Shown: in pieces, positions 26,929-35,639 of the stretch
How the letters are laid out: every line of letters starts with the position of its first letter
How positions within the stretch are numbered: position 1 is the first letter of the stretch
NCBI RefSeq assembly: GCF_900099825.1
Contig: NZ_LT629693.1
Span: 1,798,001 to 1,862,000 of the forward strand
Direction: 5' to 3'
DNA: 64,000 nt
Source of the DNA: Bradyrhizobium ottawaense
GTDB lineage: Bacteria; Pseudomonadota; Alphaproteobacteria; Rhizobiales; Xanthobacteraceae
The notes under the pieces: generated by a model
Databases searched by the model: none
The model's input: only the letters and a program-made list of their open reading frames with translations
What the model was told of the DNA's origin: nothing
Translations under genes and position numbers: made by a program

Positions 26929-27813
26929 TCACCGCCCCCATCGGTCCTGCCAGATCTTCTCACCGATCAGGCAGCTGACGCGCGGCTCCTTGCTGGCGGC
27001 GACGGCCGGGACGACCGGGCGTTCCGGGGTGCGGCCGGCGACCTCGAGCAGCAGTTTGGTGCGGATCGCTTCCTTGAACTTTTCGCGGTCCTTGATCGTC
27101 ACCACGAAGGCGCCGGGACCGCCGATGACGCAGTCCTCGTAGTAGAAATCGAGGTTGTCGATATCCATGGTGGAGTAGGACGGCTCCTTGACCATGATCG
27201 GCAGGCCGTTGATGACGATCCCCTTCTCGATCGCGGCATCGCGGGCAACCACCACGGGGCCGCCATTGTTGTTCGGGCCATCGCCGGAAATATCGATCAC
27301 GCGCCGCAGGCCGCGATACGGGTTCTCGTCGAACAGCGGCATGGCGAAATTAATCGCGCCGGAGATCGAGGTGCGGGAAGCGCGGCGGATCGGGGTCTTC
27401 ATGATCTCGTTGGCGACGGCGTCGGCGGTTTCGGGGCCGTCGATGACCCGCCACGGGATGATGATCTTCTGGTCGCTGGAGGCCGCCCACTCGAAATAGG
27501 TCACCGCGATCTTGCCGTTCGGGCCACTCTTCAGCGCCTGCAGGAATTCCCTGGAGACGATCGCCTGCGCGTAGCCCTCGCGCTGGATCGCGAGTTCGTC
27601 CATGTCCATCGAATAGGAGACGTCGACGGCGAGAATCAATTCGACGTCGACCGACGGCGTGGCTTCCTTGTCGGCGGATTGGCGGCCGGGTGCAAAACTG
27701 CTGAGTTGGCTGCTGAACTGGTTTTGTGGGCTCGGCGCGGCAACACCCGCGACGTCGCCGCCGGCGAGAACGCCTGCCACAAGCACGGCCCCGATCGAGA
27801 CATACCAGCGCAT
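26929..27813 (-). CDS. DUF1194 secreted vWA-like protein
   Basis: 294 residues from ATG 27813, chosen for its GGGAGGG ribosome site and the signal peptide that follows (MRWYVSIGAVLVAGVLAGG). The mature part starts with a vWA-type MIDAS strand (LILAVDVSYSMDMDE) and continues with SRTSISGAINFAMPLF and RVIDISGDGPNNNGG. DUF1194 proteins are exported proteins of unknown function in alphaproteobacteria. A divalent-metal-dependent adhesion or scaffold role is an inference from the vWA fold. It is convergent with the ABC operon. Confidence 0.85.
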   Translation of the reverse strand: MRWYVSIGAVLVAGVLAGGDVAGVAAPSPQNQFSSQLSSFAPGRQSADKEATPSVDVELILAVDVSYSMDMDELAIQREGYAQAIVSREFLQALKSGPNGKIAVTYFEWAASSDQKIIIPWRVIDGPETADAVANEIMKTPIRRASRTSISGAINFAMPLFDENPYRGLRRVIDISGDGPNNNGGPVVVARDAAIEKGIVINGLPIMVKEPSYSTMDIDNLDFYYEDCVIGGPGAFVVTIKDREKFKEAIRTKLLLEVAGRTPERPVVPAVAASKEPRVSCLIGEKIWQDRWGR

Positions 27814-27994
27814 CGCTGCCCTCCCGTCGACTGGCAGCAATCGTGACACGCAAACTGGCCTGCGCAAAGCACTGATATCATCCATCCTTCACATTCAGGT
27901 GCGTGCCGAATCGCCTACCCTGCCCGGATTTCGCCAAATATTGCAGAGCCTCGATTCGCCTGCGATAGATCGCGTGCGGACTGGAGGGAACATC

Positions 27995-28873
27995 ATGCTT
28001 CGAATCGGTATCGTGGCCGGCGCCCTGTTGCTGGCGGCCTCGAATTGCGCCGTCGCGGAAACGTCGGTCGAGCGCGGGGCCTACCTCGTCAATACCATTA
28101 TGGCCTGCGGCAACTGCCACTCGCCGCGCGACGCCGACGGCAGACTGATCCCCGACAAGGCCTTCTCCGGCGGCCTCACCTTCAACACCCCGCCCTTCGT
28201 CGCCACCGCGCCGAACATCACCCAGGACTTCGAGACCGGCATCGGAAGCTGGACCGACGCCGAGATCAAGCGCGCGCTGGTCGAGGGATTGCGGCCCGAT
28301 CACGGCCACCTCGCCGGCGTGCCGCTGGCGGCGATCATGCCGGCGAATTTCTACAAGGCGCTGCTGCCCGAGGATCTTGACGCCGTCGTCGCTTACTTGC
28401 GCAGCGTCAAGGCGATCAGGAACCAGGTCCCCGATCCCGCCTACAAGGCCCCGGTGCGCCGCGATGCCTATCCCGACGCCGATGCCGGATTCAGCAAGGC
28501 TGACCTGGCCGGTCCGGTGAAGCGCGGCGCCTATCTCGTCACCATCGGCCATTGCATGGAATGTCACTCGGCCTGGTCGCGCGGCGTATCCGATTTCAGA
28601 GGCGGCCTCGGCGGCGGCGGTCGCCTGTTCCCGCCGCGCGACGGGTCGCCGGAGGGAACGCCGCCAACCATCGTTCCCAACATCACGGCGCATCCAACCG
28701 CCGGCATCGGCGGCTGGACCGATGCGGAAATCATCCGCGCCGTCACCCACGGCGTGGCGCGCGACGGCCGGCCACTGAAGCCGCCGATGGCCTATGATTA
28801 CTATGCCAGCCTCAAAAACTCCGATCTGGCCGATATCGTCGCCTATCTGCGGACCGTGCCGGCGCTGCCATAG
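27995..28873 (+). CDS. Di-heme c-type cytochrome
   Basis: 292 residues from ATG 27995, with GGAGGGAA upstream and a signal peptide (residues 1-20). Two tandem cytochrome c domains each carry one heme site, CGNCH near 38 and CMECH near 188. Each is followed by a repeated block GIG(S/G)WTDAEI. This layout is common in cytochrome subunits of membrane-bound dehydrogenases (gluconate or alcohol type) and in electron shuttles, but no dehydrogenase gene is adjacent. It acts in the periplasm or membrane-bound. The GMC oxidoreductase 2.4 kb away is cytoplasmic in style and not obviously linked. Confidence 0.9.
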   Translation: MLRIGIVAGALLLAASNCAVAETSVERGAYLVNTIMACGNCHSPRDADGRLIPDKAFSGGLTFNTPPFVATAPNITQDFETGIGSWTDAEIKRALVEGLRPDHGHLAGVPLAAIMPANFYKALLPEDLDAVVAYLRSVKAIRNQVPDPAYKAPVRRDAYPDADAGFSKADLAGPVKRGAYLVTIGHCMECHSAWSRGVSDFRGGLGGGGRLFPPRDGSPEGTPPTIVPNITAHPTAGIGGWTDAEIIRAVTHGVARDGRPLKPPMAYDYYASLKNSDLADIVAYLRTVPALP

Positions 28874-28877
28874 CGCC

Positions 28878-28914
28878 TTACTCGAACCGGCATCCACTTC
28901 GTTTGAAGCGCTAT
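28878..28914 (+). repeat. Bipartite palindromic repeat, family A, degenerate copy 3
   Basis: Only the inner part of the core remains: CGAACCGG ... CCACTTCG followed by TTTGAAGCGCTAT. It directly follows the cytochrome stop codon. Confidence 0.55.
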
Positions 28915-29074
28915 CGAGCCTTATCGGTATGGCCTGGTTTTGCCGCGGAACTGGACGAGCCCGGCGCGATGCAAGCCCTGATCGCGCACAAACTCTCGGC
29001 AATCACCCAGTTTCACGATCGGCCCGGAGCCTGTAAACTGATCGAGACCGCCGGCTGATCGCAGCGACGCCGGC

Positions 29075-29178
29075 TAGAGCCATTTCCGTTCCGATGGAAT
29101 CGAAACGGGGCTCTGGATTTTTGATTTGACGCGTTTTCTTGACGCGAACCGGTTTCCACTTCGCTGGAAAACGCTCTA
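29075..29178 (+). repeat. Bipartite palindromic repeat, family A, copy 4
   Basis: A variable hairpin with outer arms AGAGCC and GGCTCT (29076-29113) is followed by the full conserved core. It lies just upstream of clpS. Confidence 0.85.
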
Positions 29179-29205
29179 ACGTCTGCTTCGGGACATAGCG
29201 CTGGA

Positions 29206-29511
29206 ATGATCGATACCGTCGCCAAGCCAAAGACGAAGACCAAGACCAAAACCGAGCGGCCACGCCTGCACAAGGTCATCCTCGTCAACGACGACTTCAC
29301 GCCGCGCGAATTCGTCGTCACGGTGCTGAAGGCCGAATTCCGCATGACCGAGGACCAGGCCCACAAGGTGATGATCACCGCGCACCAGCGCGGCGTCTGC
29401 GTGGTCGCAGTCTTCACCAAGGACGTCGCCGAGACCAAGGCGACGCGCGCCACCGACGCCGGACGCGCCAAGGGCTATCCATTGCTGTTCACGACCGAAC
29501 CGGAGGAATGA
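29206..29511 (+). CDS. clpS: ATP-dependent Clp protease adaptor ClpS (second paralogue type)
   Basis: 101 residues with a Lys/Thr-rich flexible N-terminus and a ClpS core: VILVNDDFTPREFVVTVL, then ITAHQRG and FTKDVAETKATRA. ClpS hands N-degron substrates to ClpAP. Where E. coli ClpS has Met40 (TPM) this protein has Arg (TPR), at the edge of the substrate pocket. clpA, which normally follows clpS, is absent here. Alphaproteobacteria often carry two ClpS proteins, and I infer this is the stand-alone ClpS2 type. It starts 27 bases after a family A repeat. Confidence 0.93.
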   Translation: MIDTVAKPKTKTKTKTERPRLHKVILVNDDFTPREFVVTVLKAEFRMTEDQAHKVMITAHQRGVCVVAVFTKDVAETKATRATDAGRAKGYPLLFTTEPEE

Positions 29512-29514
29512 AGC

Positions 29515-29931
29515 ATGATGCGAAACCTCGTCACCGGGATCCTGCTGCTGTTCACGACATCGGCGATCGCGGGCAACAACTCAGGCTTCGAGATGGGCGG
29601 CAGGTACGCGCGGTTCGATCCGGTGGTCAGCCAGCATAATCAGTCAGGCGAGTTGTTCCGGATCAAGGGCCATTGCCAATCGTCCTGCACGCTGTTCCTC
29701 GCGATCCGCAATGTCTGTATCGAACCGTCGGCGACGCTGCTGTTTCATTCCGCGCACGACGACAGAGGAAACCCTTCGCCGGCGCGGACCGAACATATGC
29801 TGGCGGCCTATAATGCCAGCCTTCGCAACTACGTGACCTCGCACCACTACCTGGACACGCTGGAGTTTCATTCGATATCCGGCGGCGACATGATCCGGAA
29901 ATTCGGCTACCGGGCCTGCCCGAAGGCGTAG
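29515..29931 (+). CDS. Small secreted protein with ClpP/COG3904-like fragment
   Basis: 138 residues, starting with a signal peptide (MMRNLVTGILLLFTTSAIAG). GGAGG at the end of clpS is its ribosome site, so the two genes are coupled. The central part GHCQSSCTLFLAIRNVC followed by ATLLFHSAHDD and a C-terminal GYRAC resembles the Ser/Cys-rich active-loop region of predicted periplasmic ClpP-like proteins. It is much shorter than a full ClpP fold. Four cysteines could form two disulfides. Function unknown; protease activity is not assured. Confidence 0.7.
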   Translation: MMRNLVTGILLLFTTSAIAGNNSGFEMGGRYARFDPVVSQHNQSGELFRIKGHCQSSCTLFLAIRNVCIEPSATLLFHSAHDDRGNPSPARTEHMLAAYNASLRNYVTSHHYLDTLEFHSISGGDMIRKFGYRACPKA

Positions 29932-29935
29932 GCTC

Positions 29936-31120
29936 TCAATCCGCCGACGTCTCTTCGATCAGGCCATAGACGCGCTCGGCCTTCGAGAAACCCGCGATCG
30001 GAAACTCGCCGAGGTCGCTCCACCCGCCCCGGCAGATCGAGGCGAAGCCTTCCGACGCCACCACCGTGCGGTGCAGACGGCTTGCGATCTTTTCCAGCCG
30101 CGCCGCGAGATTGACGGCAGGCCCGATGCAGGTGAAATCGAGCCGGCTGCCGCCGCCGATATTGCCGAATAATATCGGCCCGACATGCAGCGCCAGCCCG
30201 AAGCGAAAGCGCTCGACCACATCGCCGATCGAATATTGCATTTCCGCGACGCTGACACGGGATTCGTGGGCGGCTTCCAGCACGTGCGAACAGACCTTCT
30301 GGTCATCGCCGACATATTCGTCGATCGGGAAAACCGCGAGCAGCCCGTCGCCCATGTATTTGAGGACTTCACCGCCATGCTTGCGGATCGCGGCCACCTG
30401 GCAGTCGAAATACAGGTTGAGAATATCGACCACGGTCTCGGCGGGCAGCCGATCGGACAGCGAGGTAAAACCGCGCAGATCGGAGAGCCAGATCGCGGCA
30501 TTCATGGTCTCGGTGTGGCCGCGGCGAATCTGGCCGCCGAGAATCCGCTCGCCGGCGCGATTGCCGACATAGGTGTCGAGCAGGCTGGAGGCGGTACGGG
30601 TCAGCGTGACGATCTCGCTGATCCGCGTCAGCGGCGTCACGATCCGCCGCAGGGCGGCTAGCTGCGCGTCGGTGAAGCCGCCGGGCTGCTTGGTGGTCCA
30701 GCTGCTTGCGTGTATCGAGCCGTCGATGAACAGCAGCGGCAACGCGATATAATCCGTGACGCCTTCGGCGCGCAGCTCGGCGACGATCGGAAAGCGGCTG
30801 CTGGCGGGATCGTCGACGCGGGCGCGAACCTCGATCCCCTGCTGAAACACCGCTATCAGGGGGCTGTTCTGGAAATCCGGCGAGTTCAGGATCTGGAAAT
30901 CGACCGTGCCCATTTCCACCTCGGCGCCCGGCTTCCAGATGAAATTGCGGCCGTAGATTTCAGGATGCAACGTCCGGATGAAAAGGCCGACCCGCCACAG
31001 CGGCAGGCCTGCCGCCACGATCCGTTCGCAGGTTTCGCCGAACATGTGGGTCGAGCTGGCCGCCGACCGCGCGCCGTCGATCAGCCAGTCGGTCAGCTTC
31101 TGGATATCCGATGTGTCCAT
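29936..31120 (-). CDS. Class III adenylate cyclase
   Basis: 394 residues from ATG 31120; an in-frame ATG at 31147 is possible and neither has a strong ribosome site. The N-terminal half is a sensor-like region with no membrane segment. The C-terminal catalytic domain has metal aspartates in LSDLRGFTSLSD and KYMGDGLLAVF, the transition-state Asn/Arg in GPAVNLAARLE, and the adenine-selecting Lys (EVLKYMG) and Asp (RLDFTCIG). It therefore should make cAMP. It is convergent with the clpS unit. A CRP-like box upstream of dxs hints at cAMP signalling in this strain. Confidence 0.92.
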   Translation of the reverse strand: MDTSDIQKLTDWLIDGARSAASSTHMFGETCERIVAAGLPLWRVGLFIRTLHPEIYGRNFIWKPGAEVEMGTVDFQILNSPDFQNSPLIAVFQQGIEVRARVDDPASSRFPIVAELRAEGVTDYIALPLLFIDGSIHASSWTTKQPGGFTDAQLAALRRIVTPLTRISEIVTLTRTASSLLDTYVGNRAGERILGGQIRRGHTETMNAAIWLSDLRGFTSLSDRLPAETVVDILNLYFDCQVAAIRKHGGEVLKYMGDGLLAVFPIDEYVGDDQKVCSHVLEAAHESRVSVAEMQYSIGDVVERFRFGLALHVGPILFGNIGGGSRLDFTCIGPAVNLAARLEKIASRLHRTVVASEGFASICRGGWSDLGEFPIAGFSKAERVYGLIEETSAD

Positions 31121-31249
31121 GCCGTCAGCATGTGGACACAAGTTCATCGCGTCAAGGCGGACAACCGCCGCGTTTCAGCATCATCTGCCAGCGTGACCCG
31201 GCGCCCAAGCTGCGCTAGCCTCCCGGCAAAATATAAGGGGAAACATCCA

Positions 31250-32944
31250 TTGTACGACTTCATCATCGTTGGCGGCGGGTCGGCGGGCTCGGTCATGGCC
31301 CACAGACTCTCCGCAAAGAGTGCCAACAAGGTCCTGCTCTGCGAAGCCGGACAGGACACCCCGCCCGGCAACGAGCCGGCCGAGATTCGGGATAGCTATC
31401 CGGGCACGGCCTATTTCGATCCGCGCTTCCACTGGACCGAACTCAAGGTCACAACCCAGGTCGTCAGCCATAACAATCCGAACGAAGGGCGTCCTCCCTT
31501 ACGCAAATACGAACAGGCGCGCGTGCTGGGCGGCGGCTCGTCGATCAACGGCCAGATGGCCAACCGCGGCGCACCGACCGACTACGATGAATGGGAAGCG
31601 CGGGGCGCCACCGGCTGGAACTGGAACGAGGTGCTGCCCTTTTTCAAGAAGGTCGAGCGCGACCTCGATTTCGACGGACCGTTCCACGGCAAGGATGGCC
31701 GGATCCCGGTCCGCCGGATCCCGCGGGAGCACTGGACACGGCATTCGCAGGCGTTCGCCGAGGCTTTCCAGCAAGCCGGCCATCCATTCGTAGCGGACCA
31801 GAACGGCGAGTTCGTCGATGGCTATTTCCCGGTGACGCACTCCAATCAGGCCGAGCAACGTGTCTCGGCCGCGATGGGCTATCTCGATCGCGAAACGCGC
31901 AAGCGCGCCAACCTCACGATCTCAACCAACACGCAGGTCAGAGAACTTTTATTCGAAGGCACGCAGTGCGTCGGCGTGAAGGCTGTGGTCGACGGGCGGG
32001 AGCAGGAATTCCGCGGCCGCGAGATCATTCTCTCCGCAGGCGCCATCCATTCGCCGGCGCATCTGCTGCGCGCCGGCATCGGCCCGGTCGGTCATCTCAG
32101 GGACATGGGCATTCCGGTCCTGATGGGACTGGCCGGCGTCGGCCAGCGCCTGATGGATCATCCCTCGATTTCGCTGTCGTCCTTTGTCCGCCGCGGCGCG
32201 CGCATGAACGAGCATACCAGGCGCCACATGCAGCTTGGGCTGCGTTATTCGTCTGGATTGCAGGGCGTGCCGAAGGGCGACATGTTCGTCGTCGTGCTCA
32301 GCAAATCTGCCTGGCATGCGGTCGGCGCGCAAATCGGCTCGCTGCTGACGTTCGTCAACAAGACCTATTCCGAGACCGGACAGATCAAACTCGGCTCGCG
32401 CGATCCCGCAGCGGAACCTGTCGTCGAGTTCAACCTGTTGTCCGACCGGCGCGATCTCGATCGCCTGATGAGCGGCTTCCGCAAAATGGCCGCTATGCAA
32501 ATGAGCGATGTGGTCAGGGCGGTGACAGACAAGCCGTTCCCGGCCTCCTATACCGACCGCGTGCGCAAGATCGGCGTGGTCAACACCAAGAACCGGATAC
32601 TCACCACAATCGCCGCGGCCTTGATGGACGGGCCGGCGGCGCTGCGCCACTACATGATCGACAATTTCGTGGTCGAAGGCTTTACGTTCGACGACGTGAT
32701 GAACGACGACGAGGCGCTGGAAGCCTTTGTGCGCAAGGCGACCATCGGCGTGTGGCATGCCTCGTGCTCATGCCGGATGGGCCGGGCCGACGATCCGATG
32801 GCGGTGGTCGATACCCAGGGCCGCGTCAAAGGCGTCCAGGGCTTGCGGGTCGTCGACGCCTCGATCTTTCCGGTGGTGCCATGCGCCAACACCAACTTCC
32901 CGGTCCTGATGGCGGCGGAAAAGATCGCAGACGCCATGCAATGA
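31250..32944 (+). CDS. GMC family FAD-dependent oxidoreductase
   Basis: 564 residues from TTG 31250, chosen because AAGGGGA lies ten bases upstream and the protein then begins directly with the FAD motif YDFIIVGGGSAGSVMAHRLS. The GMC signatures YEQARVLGGGSSINGQMANR and SAGAIHSPAHLLRAGIGP are present. The catalytic histidine is in WHASCSCRMG, with the partner Asn in ANTNFPVLMAAEKIA. Related enzymes oxidise choline, alcohols or sugars; the substrate is undetermined. No signal peptide. Confidence 0.92.
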   Translation: MYDFIIVGGGSAGSVMAHRLSAKSANKVLLCEAGQDTPPGNEPAEIRDSYPGTAYFDPRFHWTELKVTTQVVSHNNPNEGRPPLRKYEQARVLGGGSSINGQMANRGAPTDYDEWEARGATGWNWNEVLPFFKKVERDLDFDGPFHGKDGRIPVRRIPREHWTRHSQAFAEAFQQAGHPFVADQNGEFVDGYFPVTHSNQAEQRVSAAMGYLDRETRKRANLTISTNTQVRELLFEGTQCVGVKAVVDGREQEFRGREIILSAGAIHSPAHLLRAGIGPVGHLRDMGIPVLMGLAGVGQRLMDHPSISLSSFVRRGARMNEHTRRHMQLGLRYSSGLQGVPKGDMFVVVLSKSAWHAVGAQIGSLLTFVNKTYSETGQIKLGSRDPAAEPVVEFNLLSDRRDLDRLMSGFRKMAAMQMSDVVRAVTDKPFPASYTDRVRKIGVVNTKNRILTTIAAALMDGPAALRHYMIDNFVVEGFTFDDVMNDDEALEAFVRKATIGVWHASCSCRMGRADDPMAVVDTQGRVKGVQGLRVVDASIFPVVPCANTNFPVLMAAEKIADAMQ

Positions 32945-32970
32945 ACGAAGGCTGGATGGGCTGACGCGTT

Positions 32971-34059
32971 CTATCCGCCGACCTGGCCACGATGCCGCAG
33001 GAAATGGTCCGCCAGCACGCAGGCCATCATCGCCTCGCCGACCGGCACCGCGCGGATGCCGACGCAGGGATCGTGGCGGCCCTTGGTCATGATGTCGGTG
33101 TCGTGGCCGGTGCGATCTACGGTCTGGCGCGGCGACAGGATCGACGAGGTCGGCTTCACTGCGAAGCGCACCACCACCGGCTGGCCGGTCGAGATGCCGC
33201 CGAGCACGCCGCCTGAGTGGTTGGACAGAAACCGCGTACCGTTATTGCCGGTGCGCATCTCGTCGGCGTTTTCCTCGCCCGACAATTCGGCAGCGCCGAA
33301 ACCAGCGCCGATCTCGACGCCCTTGACCGCATTGATGCTCATCATCGCCGCCGCCAGTTCGCCGTCGAGCTTGGCGTAGATCGGCGCGCCCCATCCGGGC
33401 GGCACGCCTTCGGCGACCACTTCGACGACCGCGCCGATCGAGGAGCCGCTCTTGCGGATGCCGTCGAGATACTGCTCGAAGAACGCGGCCTTGTCCTTGT
33501 CGGGGCAGAAGAACGGGTTGCGCGCGATCTCGTCCCAGTCCCACTTCTCGCGATCGATCCTGTGCGGGCCCATCTGCACCAGCGCGCCGCGCACCTTGAC
33601 CTCGGGCAGGACCTTTCGCGCGATGGCGCCGGCCGCGACCCGGGTCGCGGTCTCGCGCGCCGACGAACGGCCGCCGCCGCGATAATCGCGCAGGCCGTAT
33701 TTGGCCTCATAGGTGAAGTCGGCATGGCCGGGACGAAACTTGTCCTTGATCTCGGAATAGTCCTTGGAGCGCTGATCGGTGTTCTCGATCAGAAGCGCGA
33801 TCGGCGTTCCCGTCGTCACCTGCACGCCGGTCTCGGGATGGGCCATCACGCCGGACAGGATCTTCACCTGATCCGCCTCCTGGCGCTGGGTGGTGAAGCG
33901 CGACTGGCCGGGACGGCGGCGATCGAGATCGAGCTGGATGTCCTCGTTGGTCAGCGGGATCAGCGGCGGGCAGCCGTCGACCACGCAGCCGATCGCGATC
34001 CCGTGGCTTTCGCCGAAGGTTGTGACCCGGAACAGATGGCCGAAGGTGTTGAAGGACAT
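32971..34059 (-). CDS. aroC: Chorismate synthase
   Basis: 362 residues, full length. AroC converts 5-enolpyruvylshikimate-3-phosphate to chorismate using reduced FMN. Signatures: FGESHG near the N-terminus, the [16 protein letters not shown] region, and [20 protein letters not shown] near the C-terminus. Cytoplasmic, last step of the shikimate pathway. The gene stands alone; the upstream same-strand gene ends 124 bases away across a small hairpin. Confidence 0.97.
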   Translation of the reverse strand: MSFNTFGHLFRVTTFGESHGIAIGCVVDGCPPLIPLTNEDIQLDLDRRRPGQSRFTTQRQEADQVKILSGVMAHPETGVQVTTGTPIALLIENTDQRSKDYSEIKDKFRPGHADFTYEAKYGLRDYRGGGRSSARETATRVAAGAIARKVLPEVKVRGALVQMGPHRIDREKWDWDEIARNPFFCPDKDKAAFFEQYLDGIRKSGSSIGAVVEVVAEGVPPGWGAPIYAKLDGELAAAMMSINAVKGVEIGAGFGAAELSGEENADEMRTGNNGTRFLSNHSGGVLGGISTGQPVVVRFAVKPTSSILSPRQTVDRTGHDTDIMTKGRHDPCVGIRAVPVGEAMMACVLADHFLRHRGQVGG

Positions 34060-34103
34060 TTTGGAGACCGCATGAATTACCGAGAAATCGGTATGTGTCG
34101 TAA

Positions 34104-34120
34104 CCCCTAGATTCTAGGGG
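34104..34120. other. Small perfect hairpin between aroC and the phosphatase gene
   Basis: CCCCTAG-ATT-CTAGGGG, 45 bases upstream of aroC. It could end the phosphatase transcript or affect the aroC leader. No U-tract on either side. Confidence 0.35.
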
Positions 34121-34183
34121 GTCAAATGTCCTCTCAGTCGTCATGGCCGGGCTTGACGGCGGATGGGGCGCGCCTCGCCGCCT

Positions 34184-34783
34184 TTAACTATATTTCTGCA
34201 ATCCGCCGTCGCGGAACACGTAGACGGCGCCCTGCTCGATGGTCAGGTCGGCGGCGCTGAGCGGCGTTTCGATGCCGAGCACCACCATCAGCGCCCGCGC
34301 GGTGCCGCCATGCGCCACCGCGACCGTATCGCCCCGCAGCGAGGCATACCAATCCTGCATCCGGTCCTGGACATCGACATAGCTCTCGCCGCCGGGCGGC
34401 GACACCGTCCATTTCTCGGTCTGGCGCTTCGCATACAGGTCGGGGTCCGCAACCTGCATCTCGGGCAGGGTCGAGCCCTCCCACTGGCCGTAGCCGATTT
34501 CACGCAGCCGGTCGTCGAGCGCGTAACCGGCCGGCGGCAGTTTCAGTTCGCTGCGCACCAGCTCCATGGTGGCGCGGGCGCGGATCAGCGGACTGGCGAC
34601 AAAGGCCAGCGATGATTGGTCACGTCCGTCGCGTGCGAACAGATCGAGCAGGATGTTGCCGGCCGCGGCCGCCTGCCTGCGGCCGAGATCGTTCAGCGGA
34701 ATGTCCTGCACGCCCTGCAGCCTGCCTTCCGCATTCCACGACGTCTCGCCATGGCGAATGTAGTAGATCACGGGCGCGGGCAT
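34184..34783 (-). CDS. Histidine phosphatase family protein (phosphoglycerate mutase-like)
   Basis: 199 residues from ATG 34783 (MPAPVIYYIRHGETSWN). The longer in-frame start at 34909 is unlikely because the RHG motif is normally within 15 residues of the start. The phosphohistidine is in RHGETSWN, the second histidine in VAHGGTARALM, and the intermediate ASPLIRARATMELV fits the family. Cofactor-dependent mutase or broad phosphatase; this length favours phosphatase. Possibly transcribed with aroC. Confidence 0.92.
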   Translation of the reverse strand: MPAPVIYYIRHGETSWNAEGRLQGVQDIPLNDLGRRQAAAAGNILLDLFARDGRDQSSLAFVASPLIRARATMELVRSELKLPPAGYALDDRLREIGYGQWEGSTLPEMQVADPDLYAKRQTEKWTVSPPGGESYVDVQDRMQDWYASLRGDTVAVAHGGTARALMVVLGIETPLSAADLTIEQGAVYVFRDGGLQKYS

Positions 34784-35037
34784 CGGACGTGCAGCTATTC
34801 CTTGATCAGCGAAGTGTTCGACGCTTCCATACGCTTGATGCCGACAACGTGTAGCCGGAATTCCGACAGGTCTGGAGGTACACCAGCACTCTGGCGGGGT
34901 ACAGCCCAAATCCGCTCCGGATTAACGCTGTTTTGCGCTGGTTGCGATCGCCGGAATAGATGCCGCCATTGGGTGTTATGTTGGGTAAGGCGTTCGCGCC
35001 GGACCAAGACCTGGTGACGTCTAACGATCTGGAAGCA

Positions 35038-35526
35038 ATGACCGCGTTTCGCCAAAGTGTCGAAGCCATGATACCGGCGCTCCGCCGCTATGCACGCGCG
35101 CTCGCGCGCGATGCCGACATCGCCGACGATCTGGTGCAGGATACGCTGGTGCGCGCGTTGCGTTCGGAACGGCTGTTTCTCGGCGGCGACGTCAGGAGCT
35201 GGCTCTATACGATCCTGACCAACCTCAACAAGAACCGGCGGCGATCGCTGGCGCGGCGGCCGCAATTCATGCCGCTGCTCGACAACAATCCGGATGCCAG
35301 CGGCACCGAGGCGGAGGGGCGCGACATCGCCCGCGCGCTGGCCACGCTGGTGGAAGAGCAGCGCTCGGTATTGCTGCTGGTGATGCTGGAAGGGTTGAGC
35401 TACCGCGAGGTCGCCGACATCCAGGGCGTTCCGATCGGCACCGTGATGTCGCGGCTGGCGCGGGCGCGCGCGCATGTGAAGGCTTCGCTCGAAGGCGAGC
35501 GCACGGCGCTGCGGCGGGTGAAGTGA
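35038..35526 (+). CDS. ECF-type RNA polymerase sigma factor
   Basis: 162 residues from ATG 35038 (GGAAG upstream). In-frame ATGs at 34960 and 34978 would add up to 26 residues, but a possible promoter box at 34953 argues for the shorter form. Sigma region 2 is in DIADDLVQDTLVRALRSE and WLYTILTNLNKNRRR; region 4 is SYREVADIQGVPIGTVMSRLARAR. It is followed after 113 bases by a membrane anti-sigma gene, so the pair forms an extracytoplasmic signalling unit. The stimulus is unknown. Confidence 0.92.
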   Translation: MTAFRQSVEAMIPALRRYARALARDADIADDLVQDTLVRALRSERLFLGGDVRSWLYTILTNLNKNRRRSLARRPQFMPLLDNNPDASGTEAEGRDIARALATLVEEQRSVLLLVMLEGLSYREVADIQGVPIGTVMSRLARARAHVKASLEGERTALRRVK

Positions 35527-35571
35527 TGGCAGGCGTTATGCGTGGACAGAGTTCGAAACAAATCTCGACCT

Positions 35572-35626
35572 GGAATAGACGGCCTCAAGACTAGACAGAA
35601 CTGAACAGACCGGCCCTGGAATAGAC
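35572..35626 (+). promoter_or_regulatory. Direct repeat GGAATAGAC between sigma and anti-sigma genes
   Basis: GGAATAGAC occurs at 35572-35580 and 35618-35626, each preceded by CCT, and GGAATAGA occurs again at 34953-34960 before the sigma gene. GGAAT-type boxes are typical of ECF -35 elements. An autoregulated promoter is inferred. Confidence 0.4.
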
Positions 35627-35639
35627 AGAGACGACGACA

